A stretch of DNA of 9,101 nucleotides from positions 1 to 9,101 of the forward strand of contig JAEYTN010000528.1 of NCBI GenBank assembly GCA_023433985.1, read 5' to 3'. This DNA comes from Pseudomonadota bacterium (GTDB taxonomy: Bacteria; Pseudomonadota; Alphaproteobacteria; Rhizobiales; Devosiaceae). Position numbers and translations under genes: made by a program. Numbering within the stretch: the first letter of the stretch is position 1; each line of letters begins with the position of its first letter. Shown here in pieces: positions 1-5,905 of the stretch. A model generated the notes under the pieces. The model made no database searches, was not told the origin of the DNA, and was given only the letters and a program-made list of their open reading frames with translations.

Positions 1-890
1 CCGCTATTCACCGCGTTGACCAGCAGGCTGCCCAGCCCCGGGTAGGTGAACACCTGCTCGGTGATGATCGTGCCCGAAAAGATACCGCCCAGCGCCATGC
101 CGAGCGCCGTCAGCTGCGGCACCAGTGCATTGCGCATCACGTAGGAATTGACGATGCGGTCGCGCTTCACGCCGCCCAGTTCGGCATAGGTCACGTAGTC
201 CTCGGTCACGATGTTGGAAACCAGCGCCCGCATCCCCAGGAACCAGGTGCCGATGCCGACGATCACCAGCGAGGCCGCCGGCAGGATGGCGTAGTGCAGC
301 ACCGAGCCGATGAACTCGATCGACCAGCTCGGCCGGATGTTCATGGCGAAGCCGCCCGAGATCGGCAGCACCGGCCACACGAACCCGAAGATGATCACCA
401 TCAGGAAGGCGACGATGTAATAGGGGATCGGCTGCACGCCGACGGCGACGATGCCGATGGCCTTCAGCAGCCGGGAGTTCTGGTAGAACCCGGCGAGCCC
501 GCCGAGGAAGTTCCCCACCGCCCAGGTGAAGATGCCGGTGACGATCAGCAGCCCGGCCGTCCAGGGCAGGGCGAGCATTACCAGCTGCATCGCGGGGCGC
601 GGAAACGCCATCAGCGACGGGCCGAAATCACCCACCAGGAACCGCCGCCAGAAATTAAAGAACTGCTCCCACAGCGGCACGTTGAGCCCGAACAGCTCGG
701 TCAGCGTCGCCCGCATCGCGGCTTCGGCCTCGGGGCTCATGTTCGCAGCCGCCGACACGCGCCCCAGCGTGATCTCGACCGGATTGACCGGCGACAGGTG
801 CGAGATGAAGAACGCCGCCGAGCATCCGGCGAACACCACTGCAACGAGCTGCAGGAACCGCCGGAAGGCGAACAGCAGGTAGGCTTTCAT
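1..890 (-). CDS. ABC importer permease, DppB/OppB type (3' end cut by window edge)
   Basis: First inner-membrane permease of an oligopeptide-class (family 5) ABC importer. I translated 296 codons from the ATG at 890-888; the frame runs open off position 1, so only the C-terminus is missing (relatives are usually about 310-340 residues). Visible features are an N-terminal membrane segment (about residues 10-30), a large periplasmic stretch to about 100, and further membrane segments at about 105-133, 145-172, 198-220 and 260-280. The cytoplasmic EAA-type loop that contacts the ATPase lies at about 236-258 (AELGG at 236-240, ending NALVP). The FTYPGLGSL motif at 281-289 is typical of DppB/OppB proteins. 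A Shine-Dalgarno-like GAGGGTG sits just upstream of the ATG. The gene follows the binding-protein gene by 66 nt with no promoter seen, so the two are probably cotranscribed. The substrate is inferred from the neighbouring arabinofuranosidase to be an oligosaccharide rather than a peptide. Confidence 0.93.
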   Translation of the reverse strand, partial: MKAYLLFAFRRFLQLVAVVFAGCSAAFFISHLSPVNPVEITLGRVSAAANMSPEAEAAMRATLTELFGLNVPLWEQFFNFWRRFLVGDFGPSLMAFPRPAMQLVMLALPWTAGLLIVTGIFTWAVGNFLGGLAGFYQNSRLLKAIGIVAVGVQPIPYYIVAFLMVIIFGFVWPVLPISGGFAMNIRPSWSIEFIGSVLHYAILPAASLVIVGIGTWFLGMRALVSNIVTEDYVTYAELGGVKRDRIVNSYVMRNALVPQLTALGMALGGIFSGTIITEQVFTYPGLGSLLVNAVNS

Positions 891-914
891 CGTCACCCTC
901 TATCCGGGGGAAGA

Positions 915-941
915 CGGCGTCCGGCTGCTCGCCGGACGCCG
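915..941 (-). other. Intercistronic stem-loop between binding-protein and permease genes
   Basis: A perfect inverted repeat: arms CGGCGTCCGGC (915-925) and GCCGGACGCCG (931-941), 11 bp, with a 5-nt loop. It starts 16 nt after the binding-protein stop and ends 24 nt before the permease ATG-proximal edge. No run of T follows it on the transcribed strand, so a full intrinsic terminator is unlikely. Stem-loops in this position, as between malE and malF, are known to protect the upstream binding-protein mRNA or attenuate downstream expression, giving excess binding protein over permease. That role here is inferred from position and structure. Confidence 0.75.
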
Positions 942-956
942 GGTTCGTGCGCGGCC

Positions 957-2870
957 CTACTGTGCGTTGGCCGGCTTGAGCTGGGTGAGGATGTACTTGG
1001 AGTTCGCCCAGTTGTTCACGATGTTGGCGTACGGGTTGCTTTCCGCAGCCGGGAACCCGGTCCAGTAACGCGTATCGTACGCCGAGAACACGTTGAAGGA
1101 CATCACCGGGATCACCGGCATTTCCTCGACCATCAGCTTGATGAAATCCATGCCGATGGCGACGTTGGCGTCGTGGTCCGAGAAGTCGGTCTGGCGGACC
1201 TTCTCGATGATCGCGTCGAGCCGCGGATCCGACCAGCGCTGCCAGTTGCGCGGCGGCATGCGGGTGCCGGCCGGCACGACATAGTCGGAGTGCCAGCTGT
1301 CGATGAAGTAGCTGAGGTCCGGATTGCCGCCCCAGGTTTCGATCGACCAGGCTGTCGCCGCTTCGAAGTTGCCCTCCGGCAGGTCGTCGCGGAAGATGAA
1401 CGGCGCGACTTCCGCCGTCACCTGCACGCCGGCCTGGCTCCACTGCTGGGCCGCGACCGTACCAAGGCGGTTGATCACGCCCTCGGTGAACGTCTTGATC
1501 GTGAAGCTGAACGGCTGGCCGTCCGGCATCATCCACTGGTTGCCGTTCTTGGTGAAGCCGGCCGCCGTCAGCAGCTCCTCGGCCGCCTTCAGGTCCTGCT
1601 TCCACCAGCCATAGCCGAACGACTTGTTGATCGCCTCGGGGTCGGTCGGCACGGCATCGCCGAACTGCGGCCGCACCATGTCGGCGATGCGGGCGCCCAC
1701 GGTCGGGTCATACGGCTTCACCTTCGATGTGCCGGTGTCGAGCTCGTAGTCGGTGAGCCACTGCTGCATCGGCTCGAAATAGTCATCGGTATGCGTGCCG
1801 GTCGGCGGCATGGCGATCGCCGAGAGCGTCGCCGCACCGCGGTACGAGGCCATCGAGATCTGCAGCGGGTCGAGCATCAGCGCCAGGGCCCAGCGCACGC
1901 GCTTGTCCTGGAACTTCGGGTTCTGCGTGTTGAAGATCACCATCGGCAGCGTCGGGTCCGGGTGGGCATAGGGGAAGCCCGGGAACCAGCCGCGCGAGGT
2001 GGCCGACTGCTTGGCAAGGCTGAACATGCCTTCCGGCGACAGGTCGTGGATCATGTCCAGGTTGCCGTTCACCATCTCGATCAGTCGCTTGTCGACCGAC
2101 GGAATGGACCGGTAGATCACGTATTTCGGCGCCGGCTCGCCCCACTCGGCCATGCCCGTCTTGTCCCAGTCGGCGCGCTTTTCCCAGATGTACCAGGCGC
2201 CGTTCGGGTCGAACGAGTTGAGCTTGTAGGGGCCAAGGCCCACCGGCGGGTTGAAGTCGAACGTCTTCGGGTCGGCCTGTGCCTCGAAAATGTGCTTGGG
2301 CATGATCCAGGCGCCGCCCCAGCGCACCGAGAAGATCGAGTGGAAGCGGGCGTTCGGCTTCTTGAGCTTGAAATGCACCGTGTACTTGTCGGGCGCATCG
2401 ACGCTCTCGACCTGGTCGGCGAACTGCGCGCTCCAGGTGAAGCCCGGCGTATTGATCTGCGTCTCGACCGTATACTTCACGTCGTCCGCTGTGAACTCGG
2501 TGCCGTCGCTCCAGAGCACGCCTTCCTTCAGCTTCACCGTCATTTCGGTAAAGTCGTCATTGTACTCGGCCGGCCCGGTCGCAAGCTCGTTGTAGGTCGA
2601 GCCCTTGAGCCCCGCATCGGGGTCGATGAACCACAGCGTGTCGAGCACCAGCTGGTGCAGCCCCGTCGAGGTGCCGCCACCCGAACCCGCCACCCAGATG
2701 TTGAACCAGCCAGGATTCGTGGCCGGGTTTTCCGGGTTGTTGATGATCAGCGTTTCGTTGCGCGGAAAGTCGGTCAACGGGGGATCGGCGGCCTCCTGGC
2801 CCTGCGCAGCCGCGCCGAACCCTAAAGACGCGATCAGAACGGACGCCAGCAGCGTCTTCCAAATCTTCAT
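957..2870 (-). CDS. ABC importer solute-binding protein, family 5 (SBP_bac_5), probable oligosaccharide binder
   Basis: Periplasmic receptor of 637 residues for the importer whose permease follows. The N-terminus is a Sec signal peptide: MKIWK, a hydrophobic core at about 6-20, and an AAA/AQG-type cleavage region near 22-25. There is no lipobox cysteine, so the mature protein should be soluble. The SBP family 5 domain covers roughly residues 70-560. Its clearest mark is at 113-135 (KLKEGVLWSDGTEFTADD...), the strand-helix signature of DppA/OppA-type proteins. At 637 residues it is longer than typical DppA/OppA (about 500-550). Some family-5 binding proteins carry plant-polysaccharide oligosaccharides, as in Thermotoga maritima. 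The adjacent GH51 gene suggests arabinose-containing oligosaccharides here; that is inference, and a peptide substrate is not excluded. The start is supported by GGGAGG six bases upstream. It has its own promoter and a candidate operator. Confidence 0.93.
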   Translation of the reverse strand: MKIWKTLLASVLIASLGFGAAAQGQEAADPPLTDFPRNETLIINNPENPATNPGWFNIWVAGSGGGTSTGLHQLVLDTLWFIDPDAGLKGSTYNELATGPAEYNDDFTEMTVKLKEGVLWSDGTEFTADDVKYTVETQINTPGFTWSAQFADQVESVDAPDKYTVHFKLKKPNARFHSIFSVRWGGAWIMPKHIFEAQADPKTFDFNPPVGLGPYKLNSFDPNGAWYIWEKRADWDKTGMAEWGEPAPKYVIYRSIPSVDKRLIEMVNGNLDMIHDLSPEGMFSLAKQSATSRGWFPGFPYAHPDPTLPMVIFNTQNPKFQDKRVRWALALMLDPLQISMASYRGAATLSAIAMPPTGTHTDDYFEPMQQWLTDYELDTGTSKVKPYDPTVGARIADMVRPQFGDAVPTDPEAINKSFGYGWWKQDLKAAEELLTAAGFTKNGNQWMMPDGQPFSFTIKTFTEGVINRLGTVAAQQWSQAGVQVTAEVAPFIFRDDLPEGNFEAATAWSIETWGGNPDLSYFIDSWHSDYVVPAGTRMPPRNWQRWSDPRLDAIIEKVRQTDFSDHDANVAIGMDFIKLMVEEMPVIPVMSFNVFSAYDTRYWTGFPAAESNPYANIVNNWANSKYILTQLKPANAQ

Positions 2871-2876
2871 CTCAGT

Positions 2877-2882
2877 CCTCCC
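2877..2882 (-). promoter_or_regulatory. Ribosome-binding site of the binding-protein gene
   Basis: GGGAGG on the minus strand, six bases before the ATG at 2870. A near-consensus Shine-Dalgarno sequence at good spacing, which fixes the start of the binding-protein gene. Confidence 0.85.
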
Positions 2883-2913
2883 TTTGAGAACGCCCTCCAG
2901 CGTCCCGGCCCGG

Positions 2914-2941
2914 ATGCTAGCCGAAGCGGCACCCTTGTCAA
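2914..2941 (-). promoter_or_regulatory. Predicted sigma-70 promoter of the binding-protein/permease unit
   Basis: On the minus strand a perfect -35 TTGACA (2941-2936) is followed after 16 bp by TAGCAT (2919-2914, four of six matches to TATAAT). Transcription would start near 2907, giving a leader of about 37 nt with the ribosome-binding site near its end. The TGATACAAA element lies 10 bp upstream of the -35 box. Predicted from sequence only. Confidence 0.6.
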
Positions 2942-2950
2942 CGGATTTGG

Positions 2951-2959
2951 TGATACAAA
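2951..2959 (+). promoter_or_regulatory. Candidate operator, TGATACAAA copy 1 (upstream of binding-protein promoter)
   Basis: Exact 9-mer TGATACAAA, also present upstream of the arabinofuranosidase and regulator genes. This copy extends into two local dyads: TGAT-N4-ATCA (2951-2962) and ATTTG-N6-CAAAT (2945-2960). It lies just upstream of the -35 box rather than over the -10, a position more usual for an activator or for a repressor that blocks polymerase entry. Binding by the 4722-5651 regulator is inferred. Confidence 0.5.
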
Positions 2960-2981
2960 TCAGATAGTCGAATATCAGATA
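2959..2981 (+). repeat. Short direct repeat ATCAGATA x2 beside the operator
   Basis: ATCAGATA occurs at 2959-2966 and again at 2974-2981, a 15-bp period, directly adjoining the TGATACAAA element. The core GATA thus appears three times in this AT-rich patch (2952, 2963, 2978). It may be an extended regulator-binding region; the sequence is short and the function unproven. Confidence 0.4.
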
Positions 2982-3084
2982 CGTAAGCCGAGCTGTCGCA
3001 CTGGCAGAAGTTCATGGCCTGCGCGTGCATAAGCGCACCCGGTCGGGCGTGCTTGTGCGTCGGAAGCGAATCTTGACGGAGGCG

Positions 3085-4596
3085 TCAGGCCTTGATGCGG
3101 ATCAGCTGGTACGAATAGGGCGCCAGCCGCACGCTCAGCTTGCCGTCCGCTACGCTGGCGCCGCTGCCCTTGGCGGGGGCGACATTGGTCTGGTCCGTCG
3201 CCGGGTTCACAGCCTCGAGGTTGGCGTGCGTCATTACCTGATGGTCGATCACCTGGCCGGCCGCGAACCCCTCGAGGCTCACCTCGACCTCCAGCGTCTC
3301 GCTGGCATGCCGGTTCACCGCAAAGAAGCTCAGTGTGCCGTTTTCCTCGTCGTGCACCCCTGAAATGTCGAGATACGGCACGTTATCGGCCACGTCCGCC
3401 TCGTAGCCCGGCGAACTCACGCTGAGCTGCAGCGCCGTGCCGCGACCGAAGCGCGAGGCGAAATAGTAGGGGTAGTAGATCGTCTGCCGCCACGCCGCAC
3501 CCTGGGGGTCGGTCATTATCGGCGCGATCACGTTCACCAGTTGCGCGATGCAGGCGAGCTTCACCACGTCTGCCCGGCGGATGAACGTGTTGATGATGCA
3601 GCCGACCTGCAGCACGTCCTCGAAATTGTAGATGTCCTCGAGCAGCCGCGGCGCATGCGGCCAGCCGCCATTGCCGTCGAGGATCGCCCGGTCCTGCTTG
3701 TTCGAGTGGTACCAGACATTCCATTCGTCGAAGCTGATATAGACCTGCCGCTTCGACCGCTTCTTGGCCTTCACGTAGTCGATCGTCGAGGCGATCGTGC
3801 CGATATAACGGTCGAGTTTCTCGTTCAGCGCCAGGTAGTTGGCCGTGTTCTTGGCGCGGTTGCCGAAGTACATGTGCAGGCTGATGTGGTCGACCGACTC
3901 GTAGGTGTGCTCGAGCACCACCCGCTCCCACTCGGGGTAGGTCGCCATGTCCGAGTTCGACGACCCGCAGACGATCAGCTCCAGCGATTTGTCAAACATG
4001 CGCATGGCCTTGGCCGTCTCGTGCGCCAGCCGCCCATACTCGTCCGGCGTCTTGTGCCCGACCTGCCAGGGGCCATCCATCTCGTTGCCGAGGCACCAGA
4101 GCTTCACGTTCCACGGCTCCGCCCGGCCGTTCGATTTCCTGAGGTCGCCCCAGTACGAGCCCGTCGGCGCATTCACGTATTCGAGGAAGTTGCGCGCATG
4201 GTCGAGCCCGCGCGAGCCGAGGTTTACCGCCAGCATCATCTGGGTGTTGACCGTCTCGCACCAGTCGGCGAACTCGTGGATGCCCACCTGGTTGGCGTCC
4301 GAGGTGTGCCAGGCGAGGTCCAGCCGCGTCGGCCGCTTGTCCTTCGGCCCGATGCCGTCTTCCCAGTTATAGGCCGAAACGAAATTGCCGCCCGGATAGC
4401 GCACCATCGGGATGTTCAACTCGCGCACCAGCTCGGCAACATCTCCGCGCATGCCGTTCTTGTCGGCCGTCGGGTGGTCCGGCTCGTAGATGCCGGTATA
4501 GATCGCCCGCCCCAGGTGCTCGAGGAAGGCCCCGTACACGCGGTCGTCGATCTTCGAAATGGTGAAATCCTTGTGCGCGGTAACCGTCGCCCGCAT
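3085..4596 (-). CDS. abfA: GH51 alpha-L-arabinofuranosidase (EC 3.2.1.55), cytoplasmic
   Basis: Hydrolyses terminal non-reducing alpha-L-arabinofuranosyl residues from arabinoxylan- or arabinan-derived oligosaccharides with retention of configuration. The 503-residue length is normal for bacterial AbfA. The (beta/alpha)8 catalytic domain spans roughly 20-380, with the family segment around VRYPGGNFVSAYNWEDGIGP (65-84). The acid/base is E172 in GNEMDGPWQ, and the nucleophile is E291 in SFDEWNVWY. The C-terminal part (about 385-503) is the usual all-beta domain. No signal peptide is present, so it acts in the cytoplasm on imported oligosaccharides, which fits the adjoining ABC importer. The ATG at 4596 is preceded by GGGAGGGG (4607-4600), a strong ribosome-binding site. 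The upstream gap carries a TGATACAAA element over a possible -10. Fine substrate preference (arabinan, arabinoxylan, arabinogalactan) cannot be read from sequence alone. Confidence 0.97.
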   Translation of the reverse strand: MRATVTAHKDFTISKIDDRVYGAFLEHLGRAIYTGIYEPDHPTADKNGMRGDVAELVRELNIPMVRYPGGNFVSAYNWEDGIGPKDKRPTRLDLAWHTSDANQVGIHEFADWCETVNTQMMLAVNLGSRGLDHARNFLEYVNAPTGSYWGDLRKSNGRAEPWNVKLWCLGNEMDGPWQVGHKTPDEYGRLAHETAKAMRMFDKSLELIVCGSSNSDMATYPEWERVVLEHTYESVDHISLHMYFGNRAKNTANYLALNEKLDRYIGTIASTIDYVKAKKRSKRQVYISFDEWNVWYHSNKQDRAILDGNGGWPHAPRLLEDIYNFEDVLQVGCIINTFIRRADVVKLACIAQLVNVIAPIMTDPQGAAWRQTIYYPYYFASRFGRGTALQLSVSSPGYEADVADNVPYLDISGVHDEENGTLSFFAVNRHASETLEVEVSLEGFAAGQVIDHQVMTHANLEAVNPATDQTNVAPAKGSGASVADGKLSVRLAPYSYQLIRIKA

Positions 4597-4650
4597 CGGC
4601 CCCTCCCGTAACCGGCGCTACTACCGGCCTTCTGATCTATATCGCCCAAA

Positions 4651-4677
4651 TTGATACAAACGACCGCAGGCCGTCAA
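4651..4677 (-). promoter_or_regulatory. Possible promoter of the arabinofuranosidase gene
   Basis: On the minus strand TTGACG (4677-4672) is followed after 15 bp by TATCAA (4656-4651). The spacer is short and the -10 poor, so this would be a weak or regulator-dependent promoter. The candidate -10 lies within the TGATACAAA element, as in the regulator gene's promoter. A different start point within 4597-4720 is possible. Confidence 0.35.
4652..4660 (+). promoter_or_regulatory. Candidate operator, TGATACAAA copy 2 (upstream of arabinofuranosidase)
   Basis: Exact TGATACAAA in the 125-bp gap between the regulator and arabinofuranosidase genes, about 56 bp before the enzyme's ATG. It is in the same orientation relative to its gene as the copy upstream of the binding-protein gene. 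Here the 9-bp stretch 4651-4659 reads as an imperfect dyad, TTG-ATA-CAA. Confidence 0.5.
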
Positions 4678-4721
4678 GCGCCCTTGCGCGCAAATCTGCC
4701 TGGTACCTACCGATGTGCCGT

Positions 4722-5651
4722 TCACTCGTCCGTTTCGAGCCTCAGCACGATGTCCTGGTCGTAGTTGCCGAACCCCCGGCCGAAAATATTGATGCCGCCC
4801 GGGTGCTTGGCGTCCGGCTTCACCCCGATCCGCAACCGGATCGAGTGGTGCGTATCGAGGTCGAGATCCTTGAGCGACAGCGGCGAAATCTTCACCCCGT
4901 CGACAAATGTCCCGGTGCCGTTCACCCGGAAGGCCTTGAGCTTGCCGTACTGGCTGCCCTTCAGCTTCCACCAGTCGGGCGTATAGACGCCGCGCTTGTC
5001 CCCGAAGTCCCCCGGCGAGGTCCAGGTGCCGATATCCTTGCCGTTCACCGCCACCGTGATGTCGCTCGGCCAGTCTGCGCTGGTGCCCGGCACTTCCGAG
5101 CTCAGCTCCATCGAGAACTCGATCGAGGTGATCTTGTGCTGCGCCAGCCGCGCATTGTTGGGAAACTGGTATTCGACATAGCCGCGGGTGAACCAGATCA
5201 GCCCCGCCTTCATCCGGTCGGGGTCGAGGAACGTATCCGGCACGTCGAGCAGCCCGATGATCCCCTCGCTCGAGCAGATCCCGCACGGCGCCGAAACCTC
5301 GCAACTGGTATAGAGCCCGAGCGGCATCGCCACCTCGATGGCCTTGGATTTCAAGGGGGTAATGTCTTCCTTGAACATCACCAGCACTTCGTCGAACAGG
5401 CTGTGGCAGATCTTCTGGTTGCCCTTGCGCGCCTTCTGGGTCTCGGTCCGCACCAGCCCCGCGTCCACCAGCACCTGCATGTTGGAGGAGACAGTCGATT
5501 GCGGCTGCTTCAGCTTGCCCGCAATATCGTTGACGTTCATCGCCCCTTCGGTGTGCAGCAGCTTCAACATGCTGACCCGCACCTCCGATGCCAACGCCCG
5601 CAAGACATCGGGCCGCTCCGCCGGATCGACCAACAGAAAATTACGACTCAT
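4722..5651 (-). CDS. ArsR-type winged-helix regulator with large C-terminal putative ligand-sensing domain
   Basis: Probable local regulator of the arabinoside genes. Residues about 12-95 form an ArsR winged helix (LRALASEVRVSMLKLL, then PQSTVSSNMQVLVDAGLV as recognition helix and wing). A cysteine cluster follows: C117-x5-C123-x2-C126 (SCEVSAPCGIC), which could bind a metal or be structural. Residues about 145-306 are rich in alternating hydrophobics, aromatics and Gly, looking like a beta-sandwich (GYVEYQFPNN, GINIFGRGFGNYDQDI). At 309 residues it is about three times a classical ArsR repressor (about 100-120), so the C-terminal part is probably the effector domain; a sugar ligand is inferred. 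It may belong to the long predicted ArsR-family group COG4189; I cannot confirm this. The gene lies upstream of the arabinofuranosidase in the same direction. Its own promoter carries the shared TGATACAAA motif, suggesting autoregulation. The ribosome-binding site is weak. Confidence 0.85.
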   Translation of the reverse strand: MSRNFLLVDPAERPDVLRALASEVRVSMLKLLHTEGAMNVNDIAGKLKQPQSTVSSNMQVLVDAGLVRTETQKARKGNQKICHSLFDEVLVMFKEDITPLKSKAIEVAMPLGLYTSCEVSAPCGICSSEGIIGLLDVPDTFLDPDRMKAGLIWFTRGYVEYQFPNNARLAQHKITSIEFSMELSSEVPGTSADWPSDITVAVNGKDIGTWTSPGDFGDKRGVYTPDWWKLKGSQYGKLKAFRVNGTGTFVDGVKISPLSLKDLDLDTHHSIRLRIGVKPDAKHPGGINIFGRGFGNYDQDIVLRLETDE

Positions 5652-5687
5652 CTCGGTCCAAACTCGCCCCGGCCGATAAACGCCCCT

Positions 5688-5696
5688 TTTGTATCA
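5688..5696 (-). promoter_or_regulatory. Candidate operator, TGATACAAA copy 3 (regulator gene, autoregulatory)
   Basis: Exact TGATACAAA read on the minus strand, about 40 bp before the regulator's ATG and overlapping its predicted -10. It is opposite in orientation, relative to its gene, to the other two copies. The position fits negative autoregulation, typical of ArsR-family repressors. Confidence 0.5.
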
Positions 5697-5715
5697 GCAC
5701 TCTCGATTCAGTCAA
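5688..5715 (-). promoter_or_regulatory. Predicted sigma-70 promoter of the regulator gene
   Basis: On the minus strand TTGACT (5715-5710) and TACAAA (5693-5688) are separated by 16 bp, each close to consensus. The -10 box is inside the TGATACAAA element, so a protein bound there would block polymerase. Predicted leader is about 30 nt. Confidence 0.55.
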
Positions 5716-5817
5716 CGCGGCAAGGTCGAGGGCCGGACGCGCGGGGGCATCGAAACTGATCGCGGAGGAGGGAAATGTGGTGCGGCAAGAGAGGATTGAA
5801 TTCCACGTTTGTCAATG

Positions 5818-5841
5818 AAATCAATGGTCTATAATTGATTT
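5818..5841. repeat. AT-rich 8-bp inverted repeat enclosing TATAAT
   Basis: Arms AAATCAAT (5818-5825) and ATTGATTT (5834-5841) are perfect, with an 8-bp spacer. The stretch contains TATAAT (5830-5835) on the plus strand, with TTGTCA (5809-5814) 15 bp upstream. It lies about 65 bp beyond the end of the MacB-type permease gene in the 5652-5905 gap. It could be an operator, a weak terminator for the export operon (no T-run is visible), or a plus-strand promoter running antisense to that gene's 3' end. Confidence 0.4.
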
Positions 5842-5905
5842 TGTAACGATGTAGCGACGGGGAAAATGTACGCCAAATAACCCGGCGCCCCCCTTGCCCA
5901 CCAGT

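Noticed and set aside
294..2825. An 843-codon open frame on the plus strand, antisense to the permease and binding-protein genes.
   Set aside because: It is rich in Arg, His, Asp and Gly with no recognisable domain, and lies opposite two genes with clear family motifs and good ribosome-binding sites. It is a by-product of GC-rich codon use in the real genes.
3035..3052. GC-rich inverted repeat downstream of the arabinofuranosidase gene.
   Set aside because: The pairing is two 3-bp blocks with a 2-nt bulge, too weak for a terminator, and no T-run follows.
3072..3089. A small hairpin across the arabinofuranosidase stop codon as a terminator.
   Set aside because: Only five contiguous base pairs (TGACG/CGTCA), with no T-run after it on the transcribed strand.
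3541..4611. A 356-codon plus-strand open frame opposite the arabinofuranosidase gene.
   Set aside because: Antisense shadow: low-complexity Arg/Val/His composition, no family signature, and the GH51 gene on the other strand has both catalytic motifs.
4668..4683. A 16-base identity (AGGCCGTCAAGCGCCC) between the regulator-enzyme gap and the ATPase gene (7723-7738).
   Set aside because: In the ATPase it encodes the family-conserved ALDGL stretch with common GC-rich codons. The flanks do not match, so chance is likelier than a real repeat.
4713..5759. A 348-codon plus-strand open frame opposite the regulator gene.
   Set aside because: It lies antisense to a gene with a clear winged-helix domain and has no recognisable motif or start signal.
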